Of a stretch of 20,190 nt of DNA, positions 6,066-11,819 are shown piece by piece. This stretch comes from JANLQX01 sp043775075 (GTDB lineage: Bacteria; Actinomycetota; Acidimicrobiia; Acidimicrobiales; JANYDT01). The position numbers were made by a program, and so were the translations under genes. Location: contig JAYVSS010000267.1 of NCBI GenBank assembly GCA_043775075.1, forward strand, positions 1 to 20,190, read 5' to 3'. Below the pieces are notes generated by a model that saw nothing but the letters and a program-made list of their open reading frames with translations, did no database searches and was not told where the DNA came from. Each line of letters begins with the position of its first letter. Within the stretch, counting starts at the first letter, position 1.

Positions 6066-7433
6066 GCCGAGCGTGACAGTTCCGGACTGACGCTGGGTGC
6101 CGCGGACCCATTCGATCGCCACTTGACTTCCAGATTTGTTACTCCTGACGACATCGCCAAGCGACTCTGATTTCTCCACAGCTTGACCGGCGAAGCGGGT
6201 GATGATGTCACCGGGACGCAAACCAACGTTCTCCGCTGGCGATCCCACAGTCACCTCAACGACGAGCGCGCCTTTCGCCACCGAGAGGCTGTATTGATCA
6301 CGAATGGTCTCGTTCATCGTTTGCGTTTTTACACCAAGAAATGTGCGCGGGCCATTGTCTTTTTCGCCTTTGCGCAGCTTCTCGACGATCGGTTTGATGC
6401 GATCAATACCGATCGAGAATCCGATGTTGTTGGTATTTCGTAGAATTGCGGTGTTCATACCAATGACCTGTCCACGAGCGTTGACCAGGGGGCCGCCCGA
6501 GTTTCCGGGGTTAATCGCCGCGTCGGTCTGGATCAACGCCTGCAGCGCACCGTTGTCACCCTCGATCGTGCGATCCACGGCTGAAACGATGCCGGTCGTG
6601 ACCGTCGGGCCGCCCGGAAGGGCCAACGCATTCCCTATCGCCACGACCGGATCTCCCACCGCCGCCTCCTTCGACACGCCGAGATCGGCAGTCGCCAAAT
6701 TCTTCGCTCCGTCAACCTTCACCAGGGCAACGTCGTTCTCGCGGTCACGGCCAATCACCGTGCCAGTGCGGACCTGGCGATCGGCGAACGTCACTTTGAT
6801 CGACCCCGCTCCTTCGATTACGTGGGCGTTGGTGAGGACGTATCCGTCTTTTGTTAAGACGATGCCGGTCCCTGCTCCAGAAGAGGGCTCGACCCCGAAG
6901 AACGAGCCCGAATTGACCTGGGTTTGGGTCGTGATTGCCACCACCGCGGGCTCCACTTTCGAAAGCACGTCGGCGATGGAAAGCGAGGCGCCGCCAAACG
7001 CTAGCGAAGTCCTGTCGGTCACCTTGGCATCAACGGTTCGCACGGCGGGCGCAACGACCGTCGTTGTCTTGGAACGGTCTCGGGTGGCAATAAGCACGCC
7101 GCCGAGCGCGGTGCTGCTGAAAACGGCTCCGACCAGGCCTCCGGCAAAGGCCGCCCGACCCCACGATGGGCGTCGCTCCGTCACCGGCGGCGACGCAGTT
7201 GGAGCGGGCGGCGTTGGGGCTTGTTGTCCAGCGGGATTCATCACCGGTGCAGGGGATGGGGGCGGGGGCGTGGCTGGAGCGGCCGGCGTCAACACGGTTT
7301 CGGCGGTGTCATCGCTGTTGGCGGTACCGGTGGAGTCAGCCATGTGCAAGGTGTGAACCGTGTTCGATGTTTCGGTTGTGTTGGCGACATCGGCAGAATC
7401 TTCAGGTGGGGGAAGAAAGGTTTCGTGTTCCAT
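6045..7433 (-). CDS. HtrA/DegP-like membrane-anchored serine protease with PDZ domain
   Basis: A 462-residue envelope quality-control protease that degrades or refolds misfolded exported proteins. From the ATG at 7433 there is a ~90-residue Pro/Thr/Ala-rich cytoplasmic segment, one membrane helix (about 94-115, AAFAGGLVGAV...), a trypsin-like domain with the triad H204 (TNAHVIEG), D234 (RENDVALVKV) and S312 (NPGNSGGP), and one PDZ domain (about 365-455; ENVGLRPGDIITRF). This cytoplasmic tail, anchor, protease and PDZ order matches actinobacterial HtrA/PepD proteins. The frame extends 60 codons further upstream, but that part lacks protease-like sequence and overlaps the glycosylase gene, so the MEHETFLPPP start is preferred. 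The gene converges on the kinase with a 21-bp overlap of coding ends. In mycobacteria mprA, mprB and pepD are adjacent, which makes regulation by the neighbouring two-component system a reasonable guess. Confidence 0.93.
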   Translation of the reverse strand: MEHETFLPPPEDSADVANTTETSNTVHTLHMADSTGTANSDDTAETVLTPAAPATPPPPSPAPVMNPAGQQAPTPPAPTASPPVTERRPSWGRAAFAGGLVGAVFSSTALGGVLIATRDRSKTTTVVAPAVRTVDAKVTDRTSLAFGGASLSIADVLSKVEPAVVAITTQTQVNSGSFFGVEPSSGAGTGIVLTKDGYVLTNAHVIEGAGSIKVTFADRQVRTGTVIGRDRENDVALVKVDGAKNLATADLGVSKEAAVGDPVVAIGNALALPGGPTVTTGIVSAVDRTIEGDNGALQALIQTDAAINPGNSGGPLVNARGQVIGMNTAILRNTNNIGFSIGIDRIKPIVEKLRKGEKDNGPRTFLGVKTQTMNETIRDQYSLSVAKGALVVEVTVGSPAENVGLRPGDIITRFAGQAVEKSESLGDVVRSNKSGSQVAIEWVRGTQRQSGTVTLGSARLEV

Positions 7434-7495
7434 AGCGTCAGTGTGAGCCTGAGGAGTTGAGAGGGAAATGAAAGGCGGGCGTTCTGTGCCACGGG

Positions 7496-8257
7496 TCACC
7501 GTTGCGGGGCACGGAGTCCCGCCAGGTGCGCCGCCCGGCCGACAACCGCGTCGAGCATCGGCTCGGTCAGGGTTCCGGTAAAGGTGTTTTGCTGGCTCGG
7601 GTGATACGAGCACACCACGTCGACTGCTCGTCCATCGAACAACGTGATCGACGTTTCGACCCCGTGGCCGAACTTCGGCGCCTTTGCCGTCTTCGAAATC
7701 GTCGAAGTGAGATCCCGTCTCGCCACATCGTACGCGAACTTACCAAGTACGAGAATCGCGCGAAGCTGCGGTAGTAAGCGCACTTCACGATGGAGGAAGG
7801 GCAAACAATTCGTGCGCTCCTGCGGTTCTGGTTTGTTGCCCGGAGGGGCGCAACGTACAGCCGCCGCGACCCACGCGCCAGTCAACGCCAGACCGTCGTC
7901 GAGGCGTAACGATGTGGGCTGAGTCGCCACACCAGCGCGATACAGAGCGCGAAAGAGCCAATCACCGGACCGGTCACCGGTAAAGACTCGACCCGTCCGG
8001 TTCGCCCCGTGCGCCGCCGGTGCAAGACCGAGAACCAAGAGCGACGCACCGGCATCACCAAAGCCAGGAACCCCCTGACCCCAATAGGTTTCGTGGCGAT
8101 ACGCCGCCCTCTTCTCCACCGCCACCAGCTCGCGCCAAGCGACGAGCCGGGGACAGAGTCGGCAAGCGCAGATATCGGCGTCGAGAGCAGCCAGGCCAGC
8201 GGCATTGACCGGGGCCTCCTCCGACTGCGGGACGGGAGCGGGTGACGAGCGAGCCAT
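7496..8257 (-). CDS. Family 5 uracil-DNA glycosylase (UdgB-like, iron-sulfur)
   Basis: A 253-residue base-excision repair enzyme that removes uracil and some other deaminated bases from DNA. The diagnostic motif GLAPAAHGANRTG is at residues 77-89, followed by FTGDRSGDWL. The C-terminal motif SYHPSQQNTFTG carries the active-site region. Cysteines C32, C35, C136 and C151 are placed to bind the [4Fe-4S] cluster typical of family 4/5 enzymes. Family 5 lacks the polar catalytic residue used by family 1, and the Ala-rich first motif agrees with that. The frame stays open 125 codons upstream, antisense to ssb, but this extension has no family similarity. The ATG at 8257 (MARSSPAPVP) is therefore chosen, although no clear Shine-Dalgarno sequence precedes it. 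The gene is divergent from ssb, and the protease gene follows after 62 bp on the same strand. Confidence 0.9.
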   Translation of the reverse strand: MARSSPAPVPQSEEAPVNAAGLAALDADICACRLCPRLVAWRELVAVEKRAAYRHETYWGQGVPGFGDAGASLLVLGLAPAAHGANRTGRVFTGDRSGDWLFRALYRAGVATQPTSLRLDDGLALTGAWVAAAVRCAPPGNKPEPQERTNCLPFLHREVRLLPQLRAILVLGKFAYDVARRDLTSTISKTAKAPKFGHGVETSITLFDGRAVDVVCSYHPSQQNTFTGTLTEPMLDAVVGRAAHLAGLRAPQR

Positions 8258-8503
8258 CGAACCATTGTTCACCGTGACCGGTGCGCCGTGGCGATCGTTG
8301 GCTTTTTGCCATCGTGGGTATCCACGCTGACGGTCTTCACCCCACCGGGGAACGCCACCAGCTGCGGGTTGCACCGCCCGTTGCGCCACCGGGGCCGCTG
8401 TCTCGGGGTTCCCGACGGGCCTCGTTGACCGATTGGAGCGAAGGCGTGCCAGAATTTGATTCGTTACGAGTCGGGAGTTCCGGCGAGGTGAGACGAGGTT
8501 GTC
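8258..8503. promoter_or_regulatory. Divergent intergenic region between glycosylase and ssb
   Basis: These 246 bases must hold the promoters for the glycosylase (leftward) and ssb (rightward). A TTGACC at 8425-8430 could be a -35 box for ssb, but the best partner (CAGAAT) is 19 bases away, so I do not assign a promoter. GAGG-type sequence just before 8504 serves as the ssb ribosome binding site. I see no strong inverted repeat or LexA-like box. Confidence 0.35.
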
Positions 8504-9055
8504 GTGAACGTTGTGGTGCTTGCTGGTCGGGTTGCGGATCGCCCGTTTCGTCCGGGCAACGGCGACCGAGTCGTCATCAAGCTCGATGTCGACGGAGAGA
8601 ACCCAGCCAAGACCGATCGCATTGAACTGCACTGTTTCGGGGCCGTGGCCGAACGGGCCATGCGCCTGTGGCAGGGCGACTTGATCGGGATCCGGGGCCG
8701 CATCGAGTTGCGTATTTGGACCGAGGACGGCGAGGAGTATGACGAACTACGTGTCGTTGCGCATCGGGTGGACGTCATGGTGAAGGGAAATTCCCAACGC
8801 CCGGCCCGAGATGGCGCCCGAGAGGTCGGCGGATGGCAGAACCGCGACGGGGGCAATCACGAAGGCGGACGGAGCGGTGGTCGGGACAACAGCAGGGGCG
8901 CGACGCGTGGCGGCGAGTGGTTGCGGCCTGACGAGAGCATCGACGTCTCTTCGTCGTCCGGCGGTGGCCGTGATCACGCCGACGATCACGCCGACGATCA
9001 TGCCCACGATCATGCCCACGATCATGACCACGATTCCGACGACGACTCGATGTAG
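8504..9055 (+). CDS. ssb: Single-stranded DNA-binding protein (OB-fold) with His/Asp-rich tail
   Basis: A 183-residue SSB-family protein. The OB-fold (about residues 1-105) starts MNVVVLAGRVADRPF and contains the family's ELHCFGAVAERA and GDLIGIRGRIELRIW strands. A Gly/Arg/Asn-rich linker follows. The tail is unusual: residues around 158-177 are a His/Asp/Ala repeat, and the protein ends DSDDDSM. Canonical bacterial SSBs end in an acidic tip closing with Pro-Phe that recruits repair proteins; this tip is acidic but lacks Pro-Phe. The GTG start is supported by the OB-fold's first strand and a GAGG sequence 6-9 bases upstream. It is short and not beside rpsF or rpsR, so it may be a secondary SSB; whether the genome has another cannot be seen here. 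The phosphomutase gene follows 30 bp later on the same strand. Confidence 0.85.
   Translation: MNVVVLAGRVADRPFRPGNGDRVVIKLDVDGENPAKTDRIELHCFGAVAERAMRLWQGDLIGIRGRIELRIWTEDGEEYDELRVVAHRVDVMVKGNSQRPARDGAREVGGWQNRDGGNHEGGRSGGRDNSRGATRGGEWLRPDESIDVSSSSGGGRDHADDHADDHAHDHAHDHDHDSDDDSM
8975..9034. repeat. Five 12-bp tandem repeats coding the SSB His/Asp tail
   Basis: Units are CACGCCGACGAT (8975-8986 and 8987-8998), CATGCCCACGAT (8999-9010 and 9011-9022) and CATGACCACGAT (9023-9034). Unit length is a multiple of three, so the repeat stays in frame and encodes HADD, HADD, HAHD, HAHD, HDHD. Copies differ at only two or three positions, which suggests recent expansion. Confidence 0.85.
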
Positions 9056-9085
9056 TCGTCACCACCGAACCTAGGAACGCTTCAA

Positions 9086-9826
9086 ATGATCACATCGAGC
9101 ACGACCACGAATACGGCAACGACCAAAGCAACGACCAAAGCAACGACCGGCACCACCGACAAAACAACGAAGGCCGCTGCCGGCAAAGCCAAACACCCCC
9201 AGCCCACGTCAACGCTGGTGTTGCTCATTCGCCACGGTCAAACGCCGACCACCGGCAAAACGCTCCCGGGTCGAGCAAAGGGCCTGCATCTCGCTGAGGT
9301 TGGCCACGACCAAGCGCAGGCGGTGGCCGAACGCCTTGGAGTGCTGAGGCGCCTCGACGCAATTTATGCCTCGCCGCTGGAACGCGCCCGGGAAACGGCG
9401 GCGCCGTTGGCCAGGGCCCGTCAACTTCCGATTCGAATCGAGAAAGGCCTGCTTGAATGCGAGTTCGGCGAGTGGACCGGGGCGGAGCTGAAGGACCTCA
9501 TGAAGAAGCCGGAATGGGGAACGGTGCAGCGCTACCCGTCGGGCTTTCGCTTCCCTGGCGGCGAGTCCTTCGTCGAGATGCAAACCCGCATTTCGTCGAC
9601 CGTGCACCGTCTGGCGGCGAACCATAGAGGCGGCGTGATTGCCTGCGTGAGCCATGCTGACCCCATTAAGGCGGTGGTCGCCGAGGCGCTCGGGACCCAC
9701 CTCGATTTGTTTCAGCGGATCTCGATTTCAACCTGTTCAGTGAGCGCCATTTCCTATGGTCCGGGCGGGCCGAATGTGCTGTGCGTGAATTCCGTCGGCG
9801 ACCTCTCGTCGTTGGCCCCCTCATGA
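9086..9826 (+). CDS. Probable phosphomutase/phosphatase, MSMEG_4193 family (histidine phosphatase superfamily)
   Basis: A 246-residue member of the phosphoglycerate mutase-like superfamily. The catalytic core begins at about residue 45 with LVLLIRHGQT, whose His forms the phospho-enzyme. It continues through YASPLERARETA, the acceptor region LLECEFGEWTG and the second catalytic His in IACVSHADPIKAV. It belongs with the next two genes: in TIGRFAMs this subgroup (TIGR03848) is defined as part of a three-gene set widespread in Actinobacteria, whose substrate is unknown. The first 44 residues are a Thr/Lys/Ala-rich low-complexity extension that most family members lack. An internal GTG at the start of the conserved core is an alternative start, but AGGA 9-12 bases before the ATG at 9086 supports the long form. 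The stop lies one base before the next ATG, so the two are probably translationally coupled. Confidence 0.88.
   Translation: MITSSTTTNTATTKATTKATTGTTDKTTKAAAGKAKHPQPTSTLVLLIRHGQTPTTGKTLPGRAKGLHLAEVGHDQAQAVAERLGVLRRLDAIYASPLERARETAAPLARARQLPIRIEKGLLECEFGEWTGAELKDLMKKPEWGTVQRYPSGFRFPGGESFVEMQTRISSTVHRLAANHRGGVIACVSHADPIKAVVAEALGTHLDLFQRISISTCSVSAISYGPGGPNVLCVNSVGDLSSLAPS
9117..9148. repeat. 12-bp tandem repeat in the N-terminal extension of the phosphomutase
   Basis: CAACGACCAAAG occurs at 9117-9128 and 9129-9140, followed by the partial copy CAACGACC at 9141-9148. It is in frame and encodes the repeated ATTK segment of the low-complexity N-terminus. Confidence 0.8.
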
Positions 9827-9827
9827 A

Positions 9828-10373
9828 ATGCGTTCGCTCGTCGTGAGTAGCCGCATTGATATGGACCACGTGGACAGTTTCGTGGTCGGCGTGCTCGGCG
9901 AGCCCGGCAGCCGTACGTTCTTTTTTCAAGCCCGCGGGCTCATCGACGGACGCACCGGTGTCGTGTCGTTCAAGTGCGAAAAGGTGCAGGCCGCGCTCCT
10001 GGCTGAAGCCATGGGCAAACTCCTCGGCGACTTTCCGCTGGGACTGGGTATCGAATCCGGACCCTGGGAGATGCTCACGAGTCCGGTACTGCCGGAGTGG
10101 ACCGTCGGAACGATTCAACTCGGCTTTGAGCAAGCCGAGGACCGGGTCGTGGTGTTTTTGCAGGAGGTCGTGGAGCTGGAGGAGGGCGTGGATCCCGATT
10201 CGATTGACCTCGACAGTATCGACGTTGGTCGAGCCCGCTTTCAGCTCAGCCGGGCCCAGGCATCGGCGATCGTCACAAACGTGCCGTCGATCATCACCGC
10301 CGGTAGGCCGCTGTGCCCGCTCTGCGGGTCCACGATCGAAACCACGGGATACACGTGCTCGTGTTTTAACTGA
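9828..10373 (+). CDS. DUF3090 family protein (middle gene of the actinobacterial trio)
   Basis: A 181-residue protein of unknown biochemical function (TIGR03847/DUF3090). The family pattern is visible: GEPGSRTFFFQARG near residues 24-37, a central KxExVQAxLLAE-like segment (KCEKVQAALLAE), and a C-terminal PLCPLCGSTIETTGYTCSC. That last part has two CxxC/CxC cysteine pairs that could bind zinc. It starts one base after the phosphomutase stop and has no Shine-Dalgarno sequence of its own, so translation is probably coupled. Genomic association with a kinase-like protein and a phosphomutase is the only functional clue; a role in handling the same phosphorylated compound is inference. Confidence 0.9.
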   Translation: MRSLVVSSRIDMDHVDSFVVGVLGEPGSRTFFFQARGLIDGRTGVVSFKCEKVQAALLAEAMGKLLGDFPLGLGIESGPWEMLTSPVLPEWTVGTIQLGFEQAEDRVVVFLQEVVELEEGVDPDSIDLDSIDVGRARFQLSRAQASAIVTNVPSIITAGRPLCPLCGSTIETTGYTCSCFN

Positions 10374-10426
10374 TGGCGCTGTGCTGATGATACGTAGGCA
10401 GAGCTGATGAAATGCGGGCATAGCCG

Positions 10427-11170
10427 GTGACGATGCAAGAGCCGATGATGATGCCAGAGCCGGTGGATGTCCTGCTCGACGGTGAGATGCAAATTGAAGG
10501 ACGCATGCCGTGGAGTTCGAACGCCACGTTTCTCGTGAACCTTCGCCCGCCCGGCGATGGGCTGGACGCCGTGTTGAAGGCGATTTACAAGCCGCACCGG
10601 GGCGAGCGGCCGCTCTGGGATTTCCCCGATGGACTCTATCGACGCGAAGTCGCCGCTTACGAGCTCGCCGTTCTGCTCGGCTGGGACATCATTCCGCGCA
10701 CCGTACTGCGTGATGGTCCATTCGGTCTTGGCTCGGTACAGACGTTCGTCGATGCCGATTTCAGTGAGCACTACTTCACCATGCTGGAGAATCGGCCCTC
10801 GGTGCACCCGCAGTTTCGCGTGATGGCGACGTTCGATCTCATCGCCAACAACGCCGACCGCAAAGGTGGTCACATTCTCTTGCGCCCGGACGACGACACG
10901 ATTTGGGGCATCGACCAGGGCCTATGTTTCAACGTGGAACCGAAACTCCGCACCGTGCTGTGGGACTTTGCCGGCGAAAAGATTCCCAAGGGCTTACGTC
11001 CAGACGTGGAGCGTGTCGCGGCGATGAAGCCCGGCGAACTTGGTCCACTCGATTCGTTGCTTCTGGCCGACGAGATCGAGACGATGCTCGCCCGGGCAAA
11101 GCGAGTCGTCGAGCGTCCCTTCTTCCCCCACCCGAAGTCGGACTACGCCTACCCGTGGCCGATGGTCTGA
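10427..11170 (+). CDS. SCO1664 family protein, distantly phosphatidylinositol kinase-like
   Basis: A 247-residue protein of the TIGR03843 family, third member of the trio. It has distant kinase-like features: a lysine in LKAIYKPHRGERPLWDFP, the segment REVAAYELAVLLGW, a catalytic-loop-like FDLIANNADRKGGHILL, and a metal-site-like WGIDQGLCFN. This order resembles the PI3/PI4-kinase and HipA-like fold. The real substrate is unknown; lipid kinase activity should not be assumed, since the group is named from weak profile similarity. The GTG at 10427 gives MTMQEPMMMPEPVDV; ATGs at 10433 and 10445 are alternatives within the low-value N-terminus. It lies 53 bp after the DUF3090 gene, the largest gap inside the trio, and about 55 bp before the toxin-antitoxin pair. 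Confidence 0.88.
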   Translation: MTMQEPMMMPEPVDVLLDGEMQIEGRMPWSSNATFLVNLRPPGDGLDAVLKAIYKPHRGERPLWDFPDGLYRREVAAYELAVLLGWDIIPRTVLRDGPFGLGSVQTFVDADFSEHYFTMLENRPSVHPQFRVMATFDLIANNADRKGGHILLRPDDDTIWGIDQGLCFNVEPKLRTVLWDFAGEKIPKGLRPDVERVAAMKPGELGPLDSLLLADEIETMLARAKRVVERPFFPHPKSDYAYPWPMV

Positions 11171-11200
11171 GCGCCGATCGGCCGGCCGCCCGCTGCGGCT

Positions 11201-11227
11201 GTATGCAAAGTGCATACCTTTGGTATG
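11201..11227 (+). promoter_or_regulatory. Interleaved palindromes over the antitoxin start: probable autoregulatory operator
   Basis: Two perfect inverted repeats share bases. GTATGC-AAAGT-GCATAC occupies 11201-11217 and CATACC-TTT-GGTATG occupies 11213-11227, ending on the antitoxin ATG itself. Toxin-antitoxin operons of this kind are typically repressed by the antitoxin's ribbon-helix-helix dimers binding such palindromes at the promoter or start. TATGCAAAGT and TACCTT inside it could supply -10 elements. Binding is inferred. Confidence 0.65.
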
Positions 11228-11481
11228 ACAGTCACGCAGAGTTTTCGAGCCGAATCGGCCCTTTCCGACGCTCTCGAAGCCGAGTCGAAACGGTCCGGTT
11301 CAACGAAGTCCGAGCTCCTCGTAGTGGCGGTCAAGGATCTCCTCTACCGGCTGGCCTGCGAGCGAGACGCCGTGCCTACGACCGGTTGTCGGTGACCGAA
11401 ACCGAAGCCGTCAACCAACCAAGCGGGACGTGGTTAGAGGACGCTCCGGGCACGAGCTGGGACAAAACGTTCCGCCCGTGA
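11225..11481 (+). pseudogene. MazE-like ribbon-helix-helix antitoxin, apparently frameshifted
   Basis: The first frame, from the ATG at 11225 (or GTG at 11210), encodes a short ribbon-helix-helix-like protein: a beta-strand (MTVTQSFRA) and two helices (ALSDALEAESKRSG, KSELLVVAVKDLLYRLACERDA). It then ends abruptly at 11393-11395 after PTTGCR. From about 11370 the +1-shifted frame reads AYDRLSVTETEAVNQPSG and on to a Trp-rich tail ending WDKTFRP, stopping at 11479-11481 with a GTGA overlap on the toxin start. Joined, the two give ERDA-x-AYDRLSVTE, a natural antitoxin C-terminus of the toxin-binding type. One missing base near 11370-11376 would explain it. Options are a true inactivating deletion, a sequencing or assembly error, or ribosomal frameshifting. 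If the deletion is real, the product is a DNA-binding domain without its toxin-neutralising tail. Confidence 0.7.
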
Positions 11482-11792
11482 AGCGGGGCGAAATTTGGTT
11501 CGCCGAAACCGGCAGCGGCGGCGACCGACCGGTGCTCATCCTCACTCGTGACCTGGTTGCCGACCGCATTGACCGCGTCGTGGTCGCTCAGGTCACCACC
11601 ACCATCCGCGGCCTCCTCTCGGAGCTCCCGCTCGATGAAAGTGATGGACTCCGGCACAACTGTGTGGTGACGTTCGACAACATCAACACCGTGCCCCGTA
11701 CGGCCTTTCGGCGCCGGGTATCGAGTCTGTCCACTGATCGACTTCGGCAAGCAGGCGACGTCCTCAACGAAGCGCTCGGTTGCCCGCCCTAG
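11478..11792 (+). CDS. MazF/PemK-family endoribonuclease toxin
   Basis: A 104-residue toxin that would cleave RNA at a short recognition sequence and arrest growth. Family features are VKRGEIWFAE at the N-terminus, DRPVLILTRD, the TTTIRGLLSELPLDESDGL block and VVTFDNINTVPRTAF. The GTG at 11478 begins at the family's usual first residues. An ATG-type start at 11430 in the same frame would add 16 residues antigenic to no family pattern and lie inside the antitoxin tail. The GTGA overlap with the shifted antitoxin frame is typical of a tightly coupled pair. The toxin frame is intact, although its antitoxin looks broken in this sequence. The gene ends 27 bp from the convergent ilvD. Confidence 0.87.
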   Translation: MKRGEIWFAETGSGGDRPVLILTRDLVADRIDRVVVAQVTTTIRGLLSELPLDESDGLRHNCVVTFDNINTVPRTAFRRRVSSLSTDRLRQAGDVLNEALGCPP

Positions 11793-11819
11793 GCCCGGCG
11801 ACCGAGTTCTGCTCTGCTT

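Noticed and set aside
6304..7356. 350-codon plus-strand frame over the protease gene
   Set aside because: Antisense to the HtrA catalytic domain; no motif and biased Pro/Ser/Thr composition.
7434..7613. 60-codon upstream extension of the protease
   Set aside because: Arg/Pro/Gly-rich and overlaps the 3' end of the glycosylase; the ATG at 7433 gives the normal actinobacterial HtrA layout.
8258..8632. N-terminal extension of the glycosylase across the start of ssb
   Set aside because: The 125 codons lie antisense to ssb and its promoter region and show no similarity to glycosylases; MARSSPAPVP at 8257 is the sensible start.
10903..11481. 192-codon frame overlapping the SCO1664-type gene and the antitoxin
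   Set aside because: Only its last ~35 codons look real (the displaced antitoxin tail); the rest is a shadow of the kinase-like gene.
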